Of a DNA stretch of 26,555 bases, positions 12,588-19,799 are shown in pieces. Within the stretch, counting starts at the first letter, position 1; the number at the start of each line of letters is the position of its first letter. The notes under the pieces were generated by a model. It ran no database searches. It worked only from the letters and a program-made list of their open reading frames with translations, and was not told the DNA's origin. The position numbers were made by a program, and so were the translations under genes. This DNA comes from Candidatus Saccharimonadia bacterium (lineage in GTDB: Bacteria > Patescibacteriota > Saccharimonadia > Saccharimonadales > UBA4665), in contig JALQUD010000001.1 in assembly GCA_023268595.1 (NCBI GenBank), forward strand, positions 1 to 26,555, written 5' to 3'.

Positions 12588-14675
12588 TTATTTGGCGTTC
12601 TTGGCAATGATTGCCGTTGCGACGTTCGGTGGAACATCGGCGTAGTGGTCCAATTCCATGCTGGAGCTGGCGCGACCCTGGGTCATGGACCGCAGGTTGG
12701 TAGTGTAGCCGAACATTTCACCCAGAGGTACGAAGGCGGTGATTTCTTTGACACCGGCGCTCAAGTCTTCCATGGACTCGATGCGGCCACGCTTGGAGTT
12801 GAGGTCACCGATGGTGTCACCCATGAATTCCTCAGGAGTCACGACGACGACCTTCATGACCGGCTCAAGCAGCGTAGGTGCAGCAGCCTTGACGCCTGCC
12901 TGCAATGCCATGGAACCGGCGATCTTAAAGGCCATTTCGCTGGAGTCGACTTCGTGGTATGAACCGTCGTACAGCTCAACCTTCATGTCGACTACCGGGT
13001 AGCCGGCGATAACACCGTTGCTCATAGCTTCGATGATACCCTGTTCTACCGGCTTGATGTATTCGCTTGGTACCGAACCACCCTTGATGGAGTTTACGAA
13101 TTCGAAGCCTTCGCCCTTGTCTTTCTGGGATAGGCGGAGCCATACGTCACCGTACTGACCACGACCACCGGTCTGTTTGGCGTACTTGCCTTGGATTTCG
13201 ACGCCGTCCTTGCGGATGGTCTCGCGGTAAGCGACCTGTGGCTGGCCGATGTTAGCCTCGACGTTGAATTCGCGCTTCATGCGGTCCACCAGGATTTCCA
13301 GGTGCAACTCACCCATACCGGAAATGATGGTCTGGCCGGTCTCGTCGTCTACACGGACGCGGAAGGTCGGGTCTTCTTCTGCCAGGCGCTGCAAAGCGAT
13401 CGACATTTTTTCCTGGTCGGCCTTGGTCTTTGGCTCGATGGCGATTGACACCGGTGGCTCTGGGAATTCGATGCTCTCCAGGATGATCGGGTTGCCCTGG
13501 TCACACAGGGTGTTACCAGTGGTAGTGCCCTTCAGGCCGACGATGGCGGCGATGTCGCCGGCACCGACTTCGGTAACGTCTGCGCGCTTATCGGCCTGCA
13601 GACGGACAATGCGGCCGACACGCTCTTTCTCGCCGGTGGAGCTGTTCATGACGTACGAACCAGCCGTGATGGAACCGGAGTACACGCGGAAGTAAGCTAG
13701 CTTACCGACGAATGGGTCGGTTGTGATCTTGAAGGCCAGAGCTGAGAATGGCTCGGCTTCGGAAGGCTTGCGCTCAACTTCATCACCGGTCTTAGGGTGA
13801 GTACCCCATACTGAGCCGGAGTCCAATGGGCTAGGCAGGAAGTCGTTGACCATGTCGAGGACTTTCTCGACGATGACGCCACGGCCGTCACCACCGGTGA
13901 CAGCGTAGAACTGGCCGGACAGGACGGCGGTACGGATCGCCTGGCGGATTTCCTCGTTGGTCAGGCCCTCTTCGCCGACTTCGAAGTACTTCTCAAGCAT
14001 GGCTTCGTCTTCAGCCACGGCGTTCTCAACCAGCAGGCTGCGGTACTTCTTGGCCTGGTCGAGCATGTCCTCAGGGATTTCGCCGACGATAAGTTCCTTG
14101 TCGTGGAACTCATTATAGGTGTAGGCCTTCATCTCGATCAGGTCGACGACACCGTTGATGCTCTGCTCGAAACCGATTGGAATGTGGACCGGGAAAGCCC
14201 GCTTGCTCAGACGGTTGTGAATGCTCTGCAGTGACTTGTAGAAGTCACCGCCCGTCTGGTTGATCTTGTTGATGAAACAGATGCGTGGCACGTTGTACTT
14301 GTCGGCCTGGCGCCACACGGTCTCAGACTGTGATTCGACGCCCATCTTGCCGTCGAAGACGACACAGGCACCGTCAAGCACGCGCAACGAACGCTCGACC
14401 TCGACGGTGAAGTCGATGTGGCCGGGGGTGTCGATGATGTTGATCTGGTGGTTCTTCCAGAAACAGGTGACCGAAGCGGCGACGATAGTGATACCACGTT
14501 CACGCTCCTGGGCCATCCAGTCGGTAGTCGTCTCACCTTCGTGGACGGCGCCGATCTTGTGGCTCAGACCGGTGCGGTATAGGATACCTTCGGTAGTAGT
14601 GGTCTTACCGGCATCGATGTGCGCGATAATACCTAGGTTACGGATCTTCTCCATTGCTGTTTTCTTCTCTGCCAT
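12588..14675 (-). CDS. fusA: Elongation factor G with non-canonical G4/G5 motifs
   Basis: Translocase GTPase. The 695 residues cover all five domains. G1 is AHIDAGKT (18-25), switch I ERERGITI (57-64), G3 DTPGH (82-86), and GGSVPSEYIKPVEQG belongs to the domain IV region. The guanine-recognition motif G4 reads NKIN (136-139) instead of NKxD. The expected G5 GSAxK reads GGDGR (261-265). These codons were checked directly. The rest is well conserved (FWKNHQINIIDTPGHIDFTV, WRQADKYNVPRICF). EF-Tu in the same window keeps NKMD. It is the only EF-G in view and sits in the str neighbourhood, so it is probably the main translocase. Its Shine-Dalgarno is AAGGA, ten bases upstream. Confidence 0.96.
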   Translation of the reverse strand: MAEKKTAMEKIRNLGIIAHIDAGKTTTTEGILYRTGLSHKIGAVHEGETTTDWMAQERERGITIVAASVTCFWKNHQINIIDTPGHIDFTVEVERSLRVLDGACVVFDGKMGVESQSETVWRQADKYNVPRICFINKINQTGGDFYKSLQSIHNRLSKRAFPVHIPIGFEQSINGVVDLIEMKAYTYNEFHDKELIVGEIPEDMLDQAKKYRSLLVENAVAEDEAMLEKYFEVGEEGLTNEEIRQAIRTAVLSGQFYAVTGGDGRGVIVEKVLDMVNDFLPSPLDSGSVWGTHPKTGDEVERKPSEAEPFSALAFKITTDPFVGKLAYFRVYSGSITAGSYVMNSSTGEKERVGRIVRLQADKRADVTEVGAGDIAAIVGLKGTTTGNTLCDQGNPIILESIEFPEPPVSIAIEPKTKADQEKMSIALQRLAEEDPTFRVRVDDETGQTIISGMGELHLEILVDRMKREFNVEANIGQPQVAYRETIRKDGVEIQGKYAKQTGGRGQYGDVWLRLSQKDKGEGFEFVNSIKGGSVPSEYIKPVEQGIIEAMSNGVIAGYPVVDMKVELYDGSYHEVDSSEMAFKIAGSMALQAGVKAAAPTLLEPVMKVVVVTPEEFMGDTIGDLNSKRGRIESMEDLSAGVKEITAFVPLGEMFGYTTNLRSMTQGRASSSMELDHYADVPPNVATAIIAKNAK

Positions 14676-14753
14676 GCGTTCTTTGTCCTTAATTGATCAC
14701 ATTAGAATTCTATCGGTATAACTGAGATTGTGGCCGTTTTTACCGACACAAAT

Positions 14754-14772
14754 AAAAACGCCACTTCGCGTT
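14754..14772 (-). other. Terminator-like hairpin at the 5' end of the fusA transcript
   Basis: On the minus strand AACGC (14772-14768) and GCGTT (14761-14757) form a five-base stem with a six-base loop, followed by a TTTTTATTT tract. If fusA transcription starts near 14773, this hairpin is the very first structure of the mRNA. It could be an attenuator, a stability element, or a remnant terminator. The short stem makes it weak. Confidence 0.35.
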
Positions 14773-14794
14773 CCGTTATATCGTAGCATAACGG
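14773..14794. promoter_or_regulatory. Inverted repeat over the fusA -10 element
   Basis: CCGTTAT (14773-14779), eight bases, ATAACGG (14788-14794): a perfect seven-base dyad whose eight-base centre contains the putative -10 box. This arrangement is typical of a dimeric repressor site. On RNA it would also form a hairpin. Confidence 0.5.
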
Positions 14795-14808
14795 AGGTCG
14801 AGCACCAA
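14780..14808 (-). promoter_or_regulatory. Candidate extended -10 promoter of fusA
   Basis: On the minus strand TTGGTG (14808-14803), 17 bases, TACGAT (14785-14780), with TG one base before the -10 (TGCTACGAT). The -35 is poor but the extended -10 compensates in sigma70 promoters. A promoter is needed here because rpsG is followed by a strong terminator. Confidence 0.5.
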
Positions 14809-14840
14809 GCCAGGCTGTGCCCTCAGATTTCTGTAGCCAT

Positions 14841-14873
14841 AAAAAAATGGGCCGCCCTAGTATGGCGGCCCAT
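14841..14873 (-). terminator. Intrinsic terminator after rpsG
   Basis: Perfect ten-base stem ATGGGCCGCC (14847-14856) / GGCGGCCCAT (14864-14873) with a seven-base loop. On the minus strand seven U follow. It lies 27 bases past the rpsG stop and separates rpsL-rpsG from fusA. Confidence 0.95.
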
Positions 14874-14899
14874 TTCCGATAACTCACGCGGAGCGTACA

Positions 14900-15379
14900 C
14901 TAGCCGCGGGCGAAGTGGGCGAAAGCACGGTTGGCTTCGGCCATCTTGTGGGTGTCTTCACGCTTCTTGACGGCTGCGCCGGCGCCATTGTAGGCGTCCT
15001 GCAGCTCAAGGCTCAGACGGTCGGCCATGCTCATGCCCTTGCGGGAGCGGGCAGCCTGGACGAACCACATGGTTGCCAGGTGCTGTTGGCGCTGACCCTT
15101 GATCTCGAATGGGATCTGGTAGTTAGCACCACCGACACGACGGGAACGGGTCTCGACGTTTGGCTGGATGTTCTTGAAAGCTTGCTCAAAGACTTCAAGC
15201 GGGTTCTGGACCTTCAGACGGTCGGCTGCTTTTTGCATACCTTCGTACATCAGGCGCTCGGCGGTCTGCTTCTTACCGTCACGCATCACACGGTTGATGA
15301 CGCGCTGGATCTGGACGTTGTTGTACAGGCGGTCCGGCTCAACGTCGCGGACCAAAGCTTTGGTTACTTTACGAGGCAT
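14900..15379 (-). CDS. rpsG: 30S ribosomal protein S7 (uS7)
   Basis: Primary assembly protein of the 30S head, contacting the E site. The 159 residues contain the N-terminal arm MPRKVTKALVRDVEPDRLY, the core INRVMRDGKKQTAERLMY, the beta hairpin RVGGANYQIPFEI, and the C-terminal helix with HKMAEANRAFAHF. Two bases separate it from rpsL. In E. coli S7 represses the str operon at the rpsL-rpsG junction. Here that spacer is only two bases, so that mechanism cannot work in the same way. Confidence 0.98.
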   Translation of the reverse strand: MPRKVTKALVRDVEPDRLYNNVQIQRVINRVMRDGKKQTAERLMYEGMQKAADRLKVQNPLEVFEQAFKNIQPNVETRSRRVGGANYQIPFEIKGQRQQHLATMWFVQAARSRKGMSMADRLSLELQDAYNGAGAAVKKREDTHKMAEANRAFAHFARG

Positions 15380-15381
15380 GA

Positions 15382-15795
15382 CTATTTGCTCGCTTTCTTA
15401 GTACCGTACTTAGAACGGCCTTGCTTACGGTTGTTTACACCTTGCAGGTCGAGCGAGCCGCGTACGATGTGGTAGCGGACACCCGGAAGGTCCTTGACGC
15501 GTCCACCGCGTACCAGGACGACGGCGTGCTCCTGAAGGTTGTGGCCTTCACCACCGATGTAAGCCCAGACTTCATAGCCGTTGCTTAGGCGGACACGGGC
15601 GACTTTACGAAGGGCCGAGTTCGGCTTCTTCGGAGTCTTGGTGGTCACCTTGACACAGACACCGCGCTTGAATGGCGCAGGTTTCTCATAGTTTTTGTTA
15701 CGCAGGTTGTTGGTAACGCGTAGCATCGCCGGTGACTTCGATTTGTCGGTCACCTTGACGCGTGGCTTGCGCACCAGCTGGTTGATTGTTGGCAT
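15382..15795 (-). CDS. rpsL: 30S ribosomal protein S12 (uS12)
   Basis: Decoding-centre protein that controls accuracy and is the streptomycin target in other bacteria. The 137 residues carry TPKKPNSALRKVARVRL (54-70) and GGRVKDLPGVRYH (97-109). The lysines and aspartate of these loops, which define drug response and RimO modification in the family, are all present. An insertion of about 13 residues before RGVCVKV gives the long form seen in Gram-positive lineages. The Shine-Dalgarno is AAGGAG. Stop is TAG. Confidence 0.98.
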   Translation of the reverse strand: MPTINQLVRKPRVKVTDKSKSPAMLRVTNNLRNKNYEKPAPFKRGVCVKVTTKTPKKPNSALRKVARVRLSNGYEVWAYIGGEGHNLQEHAVVLVRGGRVKDLPGVRYHIVRGSLDLQGVNNRKQGRSKYGTKKASK

Positions 15796-15839
15796 TATTG
15801 CTCCTTATGGATGGTCTGCGCGCATTAGGCGTGGAGGAC

Positions 15840-15892
15840 GGACGGATGCCATGACCATCCGTCCCGTTTGGGATATCTTGAATGAAGATATC
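15840..15892. repeat. Two adjacent hairpins between rpoC and rpsL
   Basis: The first is GGACGGATG (15840-15848) / CATCCGTCC (15856-15864), nine pairs with a seven-base loop. The second is GATATCTT (15872-15879) / AAGATATC (15885-15892), eight pairs with a five-base loop. Neither is followed by a U-run on the minus strand. They may reduce read-through, mark an RNA processing site or form an rpsL leader. No clear promoter for rpsL was found in this 147-base gap, so rpoBC-rpsL-rpsG may be one transcript. Confidence 0.55.
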
Positions 15893-15942
15893 GAACCACC
15901 CCTAGCTCGGACCTTTTAGTGAACTGTTGTACTGTACCAGAT

Positions 15943-18900
15943 TTATGCTTCGGCTGCAACTTCGCTGACGGCTGCCTCGTCGCTGGTGTCGAGCAGGTCG
16001 ACATCTTCGGCGGTCAGCTCGTCCTCTTCGCGGAAACCGGTACCGACCGGAATCTTGCGGCCCAGGATGACGTTTTCCTTCAGACCGTACAGACCGTCAA
16101 TCTTACCGCTGGTAGCCGCACCGATAAGCACACGGGTAGTGTCCTGGAACGATGCCGCACTCAGGAATGAATCGGTGCTTAGCGAAGCCTTGGTGATACC
16201 GAGCAACAGCTGGTTGTACTGGACTAACTGTTTGTCGGCTTCAGCCAGTTTTTCGTTAGCTTCGACGACGGCCAGTTTGCTGACCACGTCACCAGTGACG
16301 AATTCACTGTCACCGGAGTCTTCGACCTGTACACGGCTGAACATCTGACGCACGATGATTTCCATGTGCTTGTCGGCGATGTTCTGACCCTGGGCGGCGA
16401 AGATGCGCAGGATTTCGTTCATGATGTAGCGCTGGGTCGGCTCGACGCCTTGCAGGGCCAGCAGGTCATGCAGGTTGATCGAACCGTTGGTCAGACGTTG
16501 GCCGGCTGCGACCACGTCGCCATCGCGCACCAGCATCTGCTTGAAGCCAGGTATTTCGTAACGGACAACTGAGCGGCTGCTCGGTGAGATAGTGATCTCG
16601 CGGTCAGTCACGTCCAATTTGCCGGCGATAGTGGCGATCAGCGGGTTAGCGCCTTCGTCATCGGAAGCGATGACATCACCTTGGGCTACGTCGGAACCGC
16701 TAGCTACCTTGAGCGTACGGCCGCCAAGCTCGAGCTTGACGTTATCCTTGTCGCTGGCGGTGACCTGGACGACATAGTGGTCGCCTTCTTCCCAGACATT
16801 CGCCACGCCGCTGACTTCAGTCAGGTATGCCTGACCCTTCGGTGTGCGGACTTCGAAGAGCTCTTCGACACGTGACAGACCTTGGGCAGTGTCGTCAGCC
16901 AGGACGGCACCGGAACGGTGCTTGGAGTCCAGTGACAGCTGGGTACCAGGCTCGCCGATACTCTGGGCGGCGATGACACCGATCGGGTGGTGGCCGGTGA
17001 CCAGGGTGCCGGTAGCCGGGTCGAAGCCATAAGACTTCTGCGGTACGCCGCGCACTGAGCTGGCGCTCAGGACGGAGTAGATCTTGATGCCGTCAACTTT
17101 GTCGTCGGCATCGATAGCAGCTGCGATGTCAGCAGTGAACGGGTCGCCACGCTTGACGTAACCAGCGACGTCTTCGGCGGCATAGCGGCCTTCCAGACGG
17201 CTGGCGTAGCTGACACCGACTTCGGCGGCGTCGGCACGCAACAGGGTGAAACCTGGGTCTTCATCGTTGTCTTCCAGGGTGAATACGTCCTGGGCGACGT
17301 CGACCAGACGGCGGGTCAGGTATCCGGCGTCGGCGGTCTTAAGGGCGATGTCGATCAGAGCCTTACGGGTACCGCGGGTACCGGTAAAGTATTCCAGCGG
17401 TGACAGGCCTTCGATGTAACCGGACTTGACCGGCAGCTCGATGGCGCGGCCGGAGGCGTCGGAGAAGACACCAAGCATACCGACACACATTTTCATCTGG
17501 CCGATGTTACCACGGGCACCGGAAGCGATGGCGATAGCCATGGAGGTGTCCTGGCCGACCATCTGCTGGCTTAGCAGTTCCTGTACCTGGTTGTCGACCT
17601 TGGTCCAGTTCTCGATAGTCAGACGGTAACGCTCATCGTCGGTAATGAAACCTTGTTCGAACTGTTCGGAGATAGCCGCGCTGCGGTTCTCGCCTTCATC
17701 GATAAGGTTTGGCATGCCCTTGATGTCGGAGAAGTCGCCCATGCCCATGCTCAGACCGGAGGTCGTAGCGTACTGGAAGCCGAGGTCCTTCAGGTTGTCG
17801 GCGACGATAGCGGTCTGGTCCTGGCCGTACTGCTGGTAAACGGCGGCCATTACCTTCTGCAAGCGCTTCTTGGTCATGACATCGTCTTGGAATGGGAAGT
17901 CGGATGGGAACGTTTCGTTGAACAGGAAGCGTCCGAGCGTGCTCTGGCGCATCTCGCCACGGAACGGCAGACGGACGATGGTCTGCAGGATGATCTCACC
18001 CTTGTCGTAAGCCATGGTAGCCTCACCTAGGCCGGTAAAGGTCCGGGTGTCGCCCTTCTGGGCGCTGGAACGGTCGTAGGTCAGGTAGTAACAGCCGAGG
18101 ACGATATCCTGCTCAATGTGCAGGATCGGCGAACCGTCGGCCGGCTTCAGCAGGTTACGGTTGGCAGCCATGATCTCGCGGGCCTCATCCTGAGCTTCAT
18201 CGCTCAGAGGTAGGTGGACGGCCATCTGGTCACCATCGAAGTCGGCGTTAAAGCCCTTACAGACGAGTGGGTGCAGCTGGATGGCACGGCCTTCGATCAG
18301 TACCGGCTGGAAGGCCTGGATCGACAGGCGGTGCAGTGACGGGGCGCGGTTCAGCAGGACGTATTTGCCCTTGATGACTTCGTCCAGGGCGTCCCAGACA
18401 GCGGTCTCGCTGGTTTCGATCATGCGTGTGGCACTACGGATGTTGTGTGCCTGTTCACGGGCGATCAGTTCACCGATGACGAATGGCTTGAACAGCTCGA
18501 GGGCCATCATCTTTGGCATACCACACTGGTTGATCTTCAGCTCAGGGCCGGCAACGATGACCGAACGTCCTGAGTAGTCGACACGCTTACCGAGCAGGTT
18601 CTGGCGGAAACGTCCCTGCTTACCCTTGAGCATGTCGCTCAAAGACTTCAGACGGCGGCGCTGGCCGGTAGCAGCCACGGCGCGGCCACTGCGGGCGCTG
18701 TTGTTGTCAATCAGGGCGTCGACGGCCTCCTGGAGCATGCGCTGCTCGTTGCGGCGGATGACTTCAGGGGCGTTCAGCTCAATCAGTTTCTTAAGACGGT
18801 TGTTGCGGTTGATGACGCGGCGGTACAGGTCGTTCAGGTCGGAAGTCGCGAAGCGGCCACCGGTCAGCTGGACCATCGGACGTAGGTCCGGAGGAATTAC

Positions 18901-19797
18901 CGGCAGGACGCTGACACACATCGATTCGGGCTTGATGCCGGCACGTTGCATGCTTTCCAGCAAGCGCAGGCGCTTCATCAGCTTCTTCTTGCGCTGGCCC
19001 TTGGCTTCTTCAGCTTCGGCGCTCAGCTTCTCGATGAGCTCACCGAGGTCAATCTGGACCAGAAGGTCACGCAGGGCCGCACCACCCATACCGACGGTGA
19101 TCAGGTCACGCAGGTCATCAGGCAGGTTGCGGTACTCTGCATCGCTCAGCAGGCGCATGTGCTCCAAGCTGTTGAGCTGGTCCTTGAGGGTTTCCCATGC
19201 CTGGGTAGTCTCTTCCATCTCCTTGGTCTGCATCTCTGCCAAAGCTTTGACGTTGGCGTCGTCCTGCTTGGACTCGGCCTCGTAGCGGAGCTTGATGGCG
19301 TCCTTGGCAGCGGCGAACTCAGCCTCTTTGTCGGCCAGGATCTGGTCGCGCTTCTCGGTTTCGACAGCCGTCACGATGTAGCTGGCGAAGTAGGCTACGC
19401 GCTCCAGGTTCTTGACGGTGACGCCAAGCAGGAGGCCGATAGCCGATGGTGTGCCGCGCAGGAACCATATGTGGGCGACCGGGACGGCCAGGCTGATGTG
19501 GCCCATGCGCTCACGGCGCACGATGCTCTTGGTTACCAGCTCGCCGTTCTTGTCGACGGCGGCTTCGCGGCTACGGACACCTTTGTACTTGGCGTCGTGC
19601 GGGTTGATGTCCTTAACCGGACCGAAGATCCGCTCACAGAACAGACCGTCGCGCTCAGGTTTCTGGGTGCGGTAGTTGATGGTTTCAGGCTTGGTGACCT
19701 CTCCATAGCTCCACTCCAGGATATCGCCTGGGCTGGCGACTGCCAGACGGACACCGTCGAATGCGGCGATGTTGGTGGTGTTGGAATATCGCGCCAT
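15943..19797 (-). CDS. rpoC: RNA polymerase beta' subunit, zinc ligands lost
   Basis: Catalytic subunit of RNA polymerase, 1284 residues. The metal-binding NADFDGDQ is at 517-524; KGKQGRFRQNLLGKRVDYSG is at 391-410. The bridge-helix region YFTGTRGTRKALIDIALKTA lies near 803-822 and the trigger loop begins at 951. A charged helical segment at about 150-215 replaces the usual short linker. The N-terminal zinc site is aligned without gaps but its four cysteines read P66, D68, V81 and N84. The second site reads N844, A912, P919 and S922. The trigger loop is GTQLSLDSKH, with Asp957 at the position of E. coli Arg933. The C-terminus is acidic. It starts two bases after rpoB. Confidence 0.97.
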   Translation of the reverse strand: MARYSNTTNIAAFDGVRLAVASPGDILEWSYGEVTKPETINYRTQKPERDGLFCERIFGPVKDINPHDAKYKGVRSREAAVDKNGELVTKSIVRRERMGHISLAVPVAHIWFLRGTPSAIGLLLGVTVKNLERVAYFASYIVTAVETEKRDQILADKEAEFAAAKDAIKLRYEAESKQDDANVKALAEMQTKEMEETTQAWETLKDQLNSLEHMRLLSDAEYRNLPDDLRDLITVGMGGAALRDLLVQIDLGELIEKLSAEAEEAKGQRKKKLMKRLRLLESMQRAGIKPESMCVSVLPVIPPDLRPMVQLTGGRFATSDLNDLYRRVINRNNRLKKLIELNAPEVIRRNEQRMLQEAVDALIDNNSARSGRAVAATGQRRRLKSLSDMLKGKQGRFRQNLLGKRVDYSGRSVIVAGPELKINQCGMPKMMALELFKPFVIGELIAREQAHNIRSATRMIETSETAVWDALDEVIKGKYVLLNRAPSLHRLSIQAFQPVLIEGRAIQLHPLVCKGFNADFDGDQMAVHLPLSDEAQDEAREIMAANRNLLKPADGSPILHIEQDIVLGCYYLTYDRSSAQKGDTRTFTGLGEATMAYDKGEIILQTIVRLPFRGEMRQSTLGRFLFNETFPSDFPFQDDVMTKKRLQKVMAAVYQQYGQDQTAIVADNLKDLGFQYATTSGLSMGMGDFSDIKGMPNLIDEGENRSAAISEQFEQGFITDDERYRLTIENWTKVDNQVQELLSQQMVGQDTSMAIAIASGARGNIGQMKMCVGMLGVFSDASGRAIELPVKSGYIEGLSPLEYFTGTRGTRKALIDIALKTADAGYLTRRLVDVAQDVFTLEDNDEDPGFTLLRADAAEVGVSYASRLEGRYAAEDVAGYVKRGDPFTADIAAAIDADDKVDGIKIYSVLSASSVRGVPQKSYGFDPATGTLVTGHHPIGVIAAQSIGEPGTQLSLDSKHRSGAVLADDTAQGLSRVEELFEVRTPKGQAYLTEVSGVANVWEEGDHYVVQVTASDKDNVKLELGGRTLKVASGSDVAQGDVIASDDEGANPLIATIAGKLDVTDREITISPSSRSVVRYEIPGFKQMLVRDGDVVAAGQRLTNGSINLHDLLALQGVEPTQRYIMNEILRIFAAQGQNIADKHMEIIVRQMFSRVQVEDSGDSEFVTGDVVSKLAVVEANEKLAEADKQLVQYNQLLLGITKASLSTDSFLSAASFQDTTRVLIGAATSGKIDGLYGLKENVILGRKIPVGTGFREEDELTAEDVDLLDTSDEAAVSEVAAEA

Positions 19798-19799
19798 CC

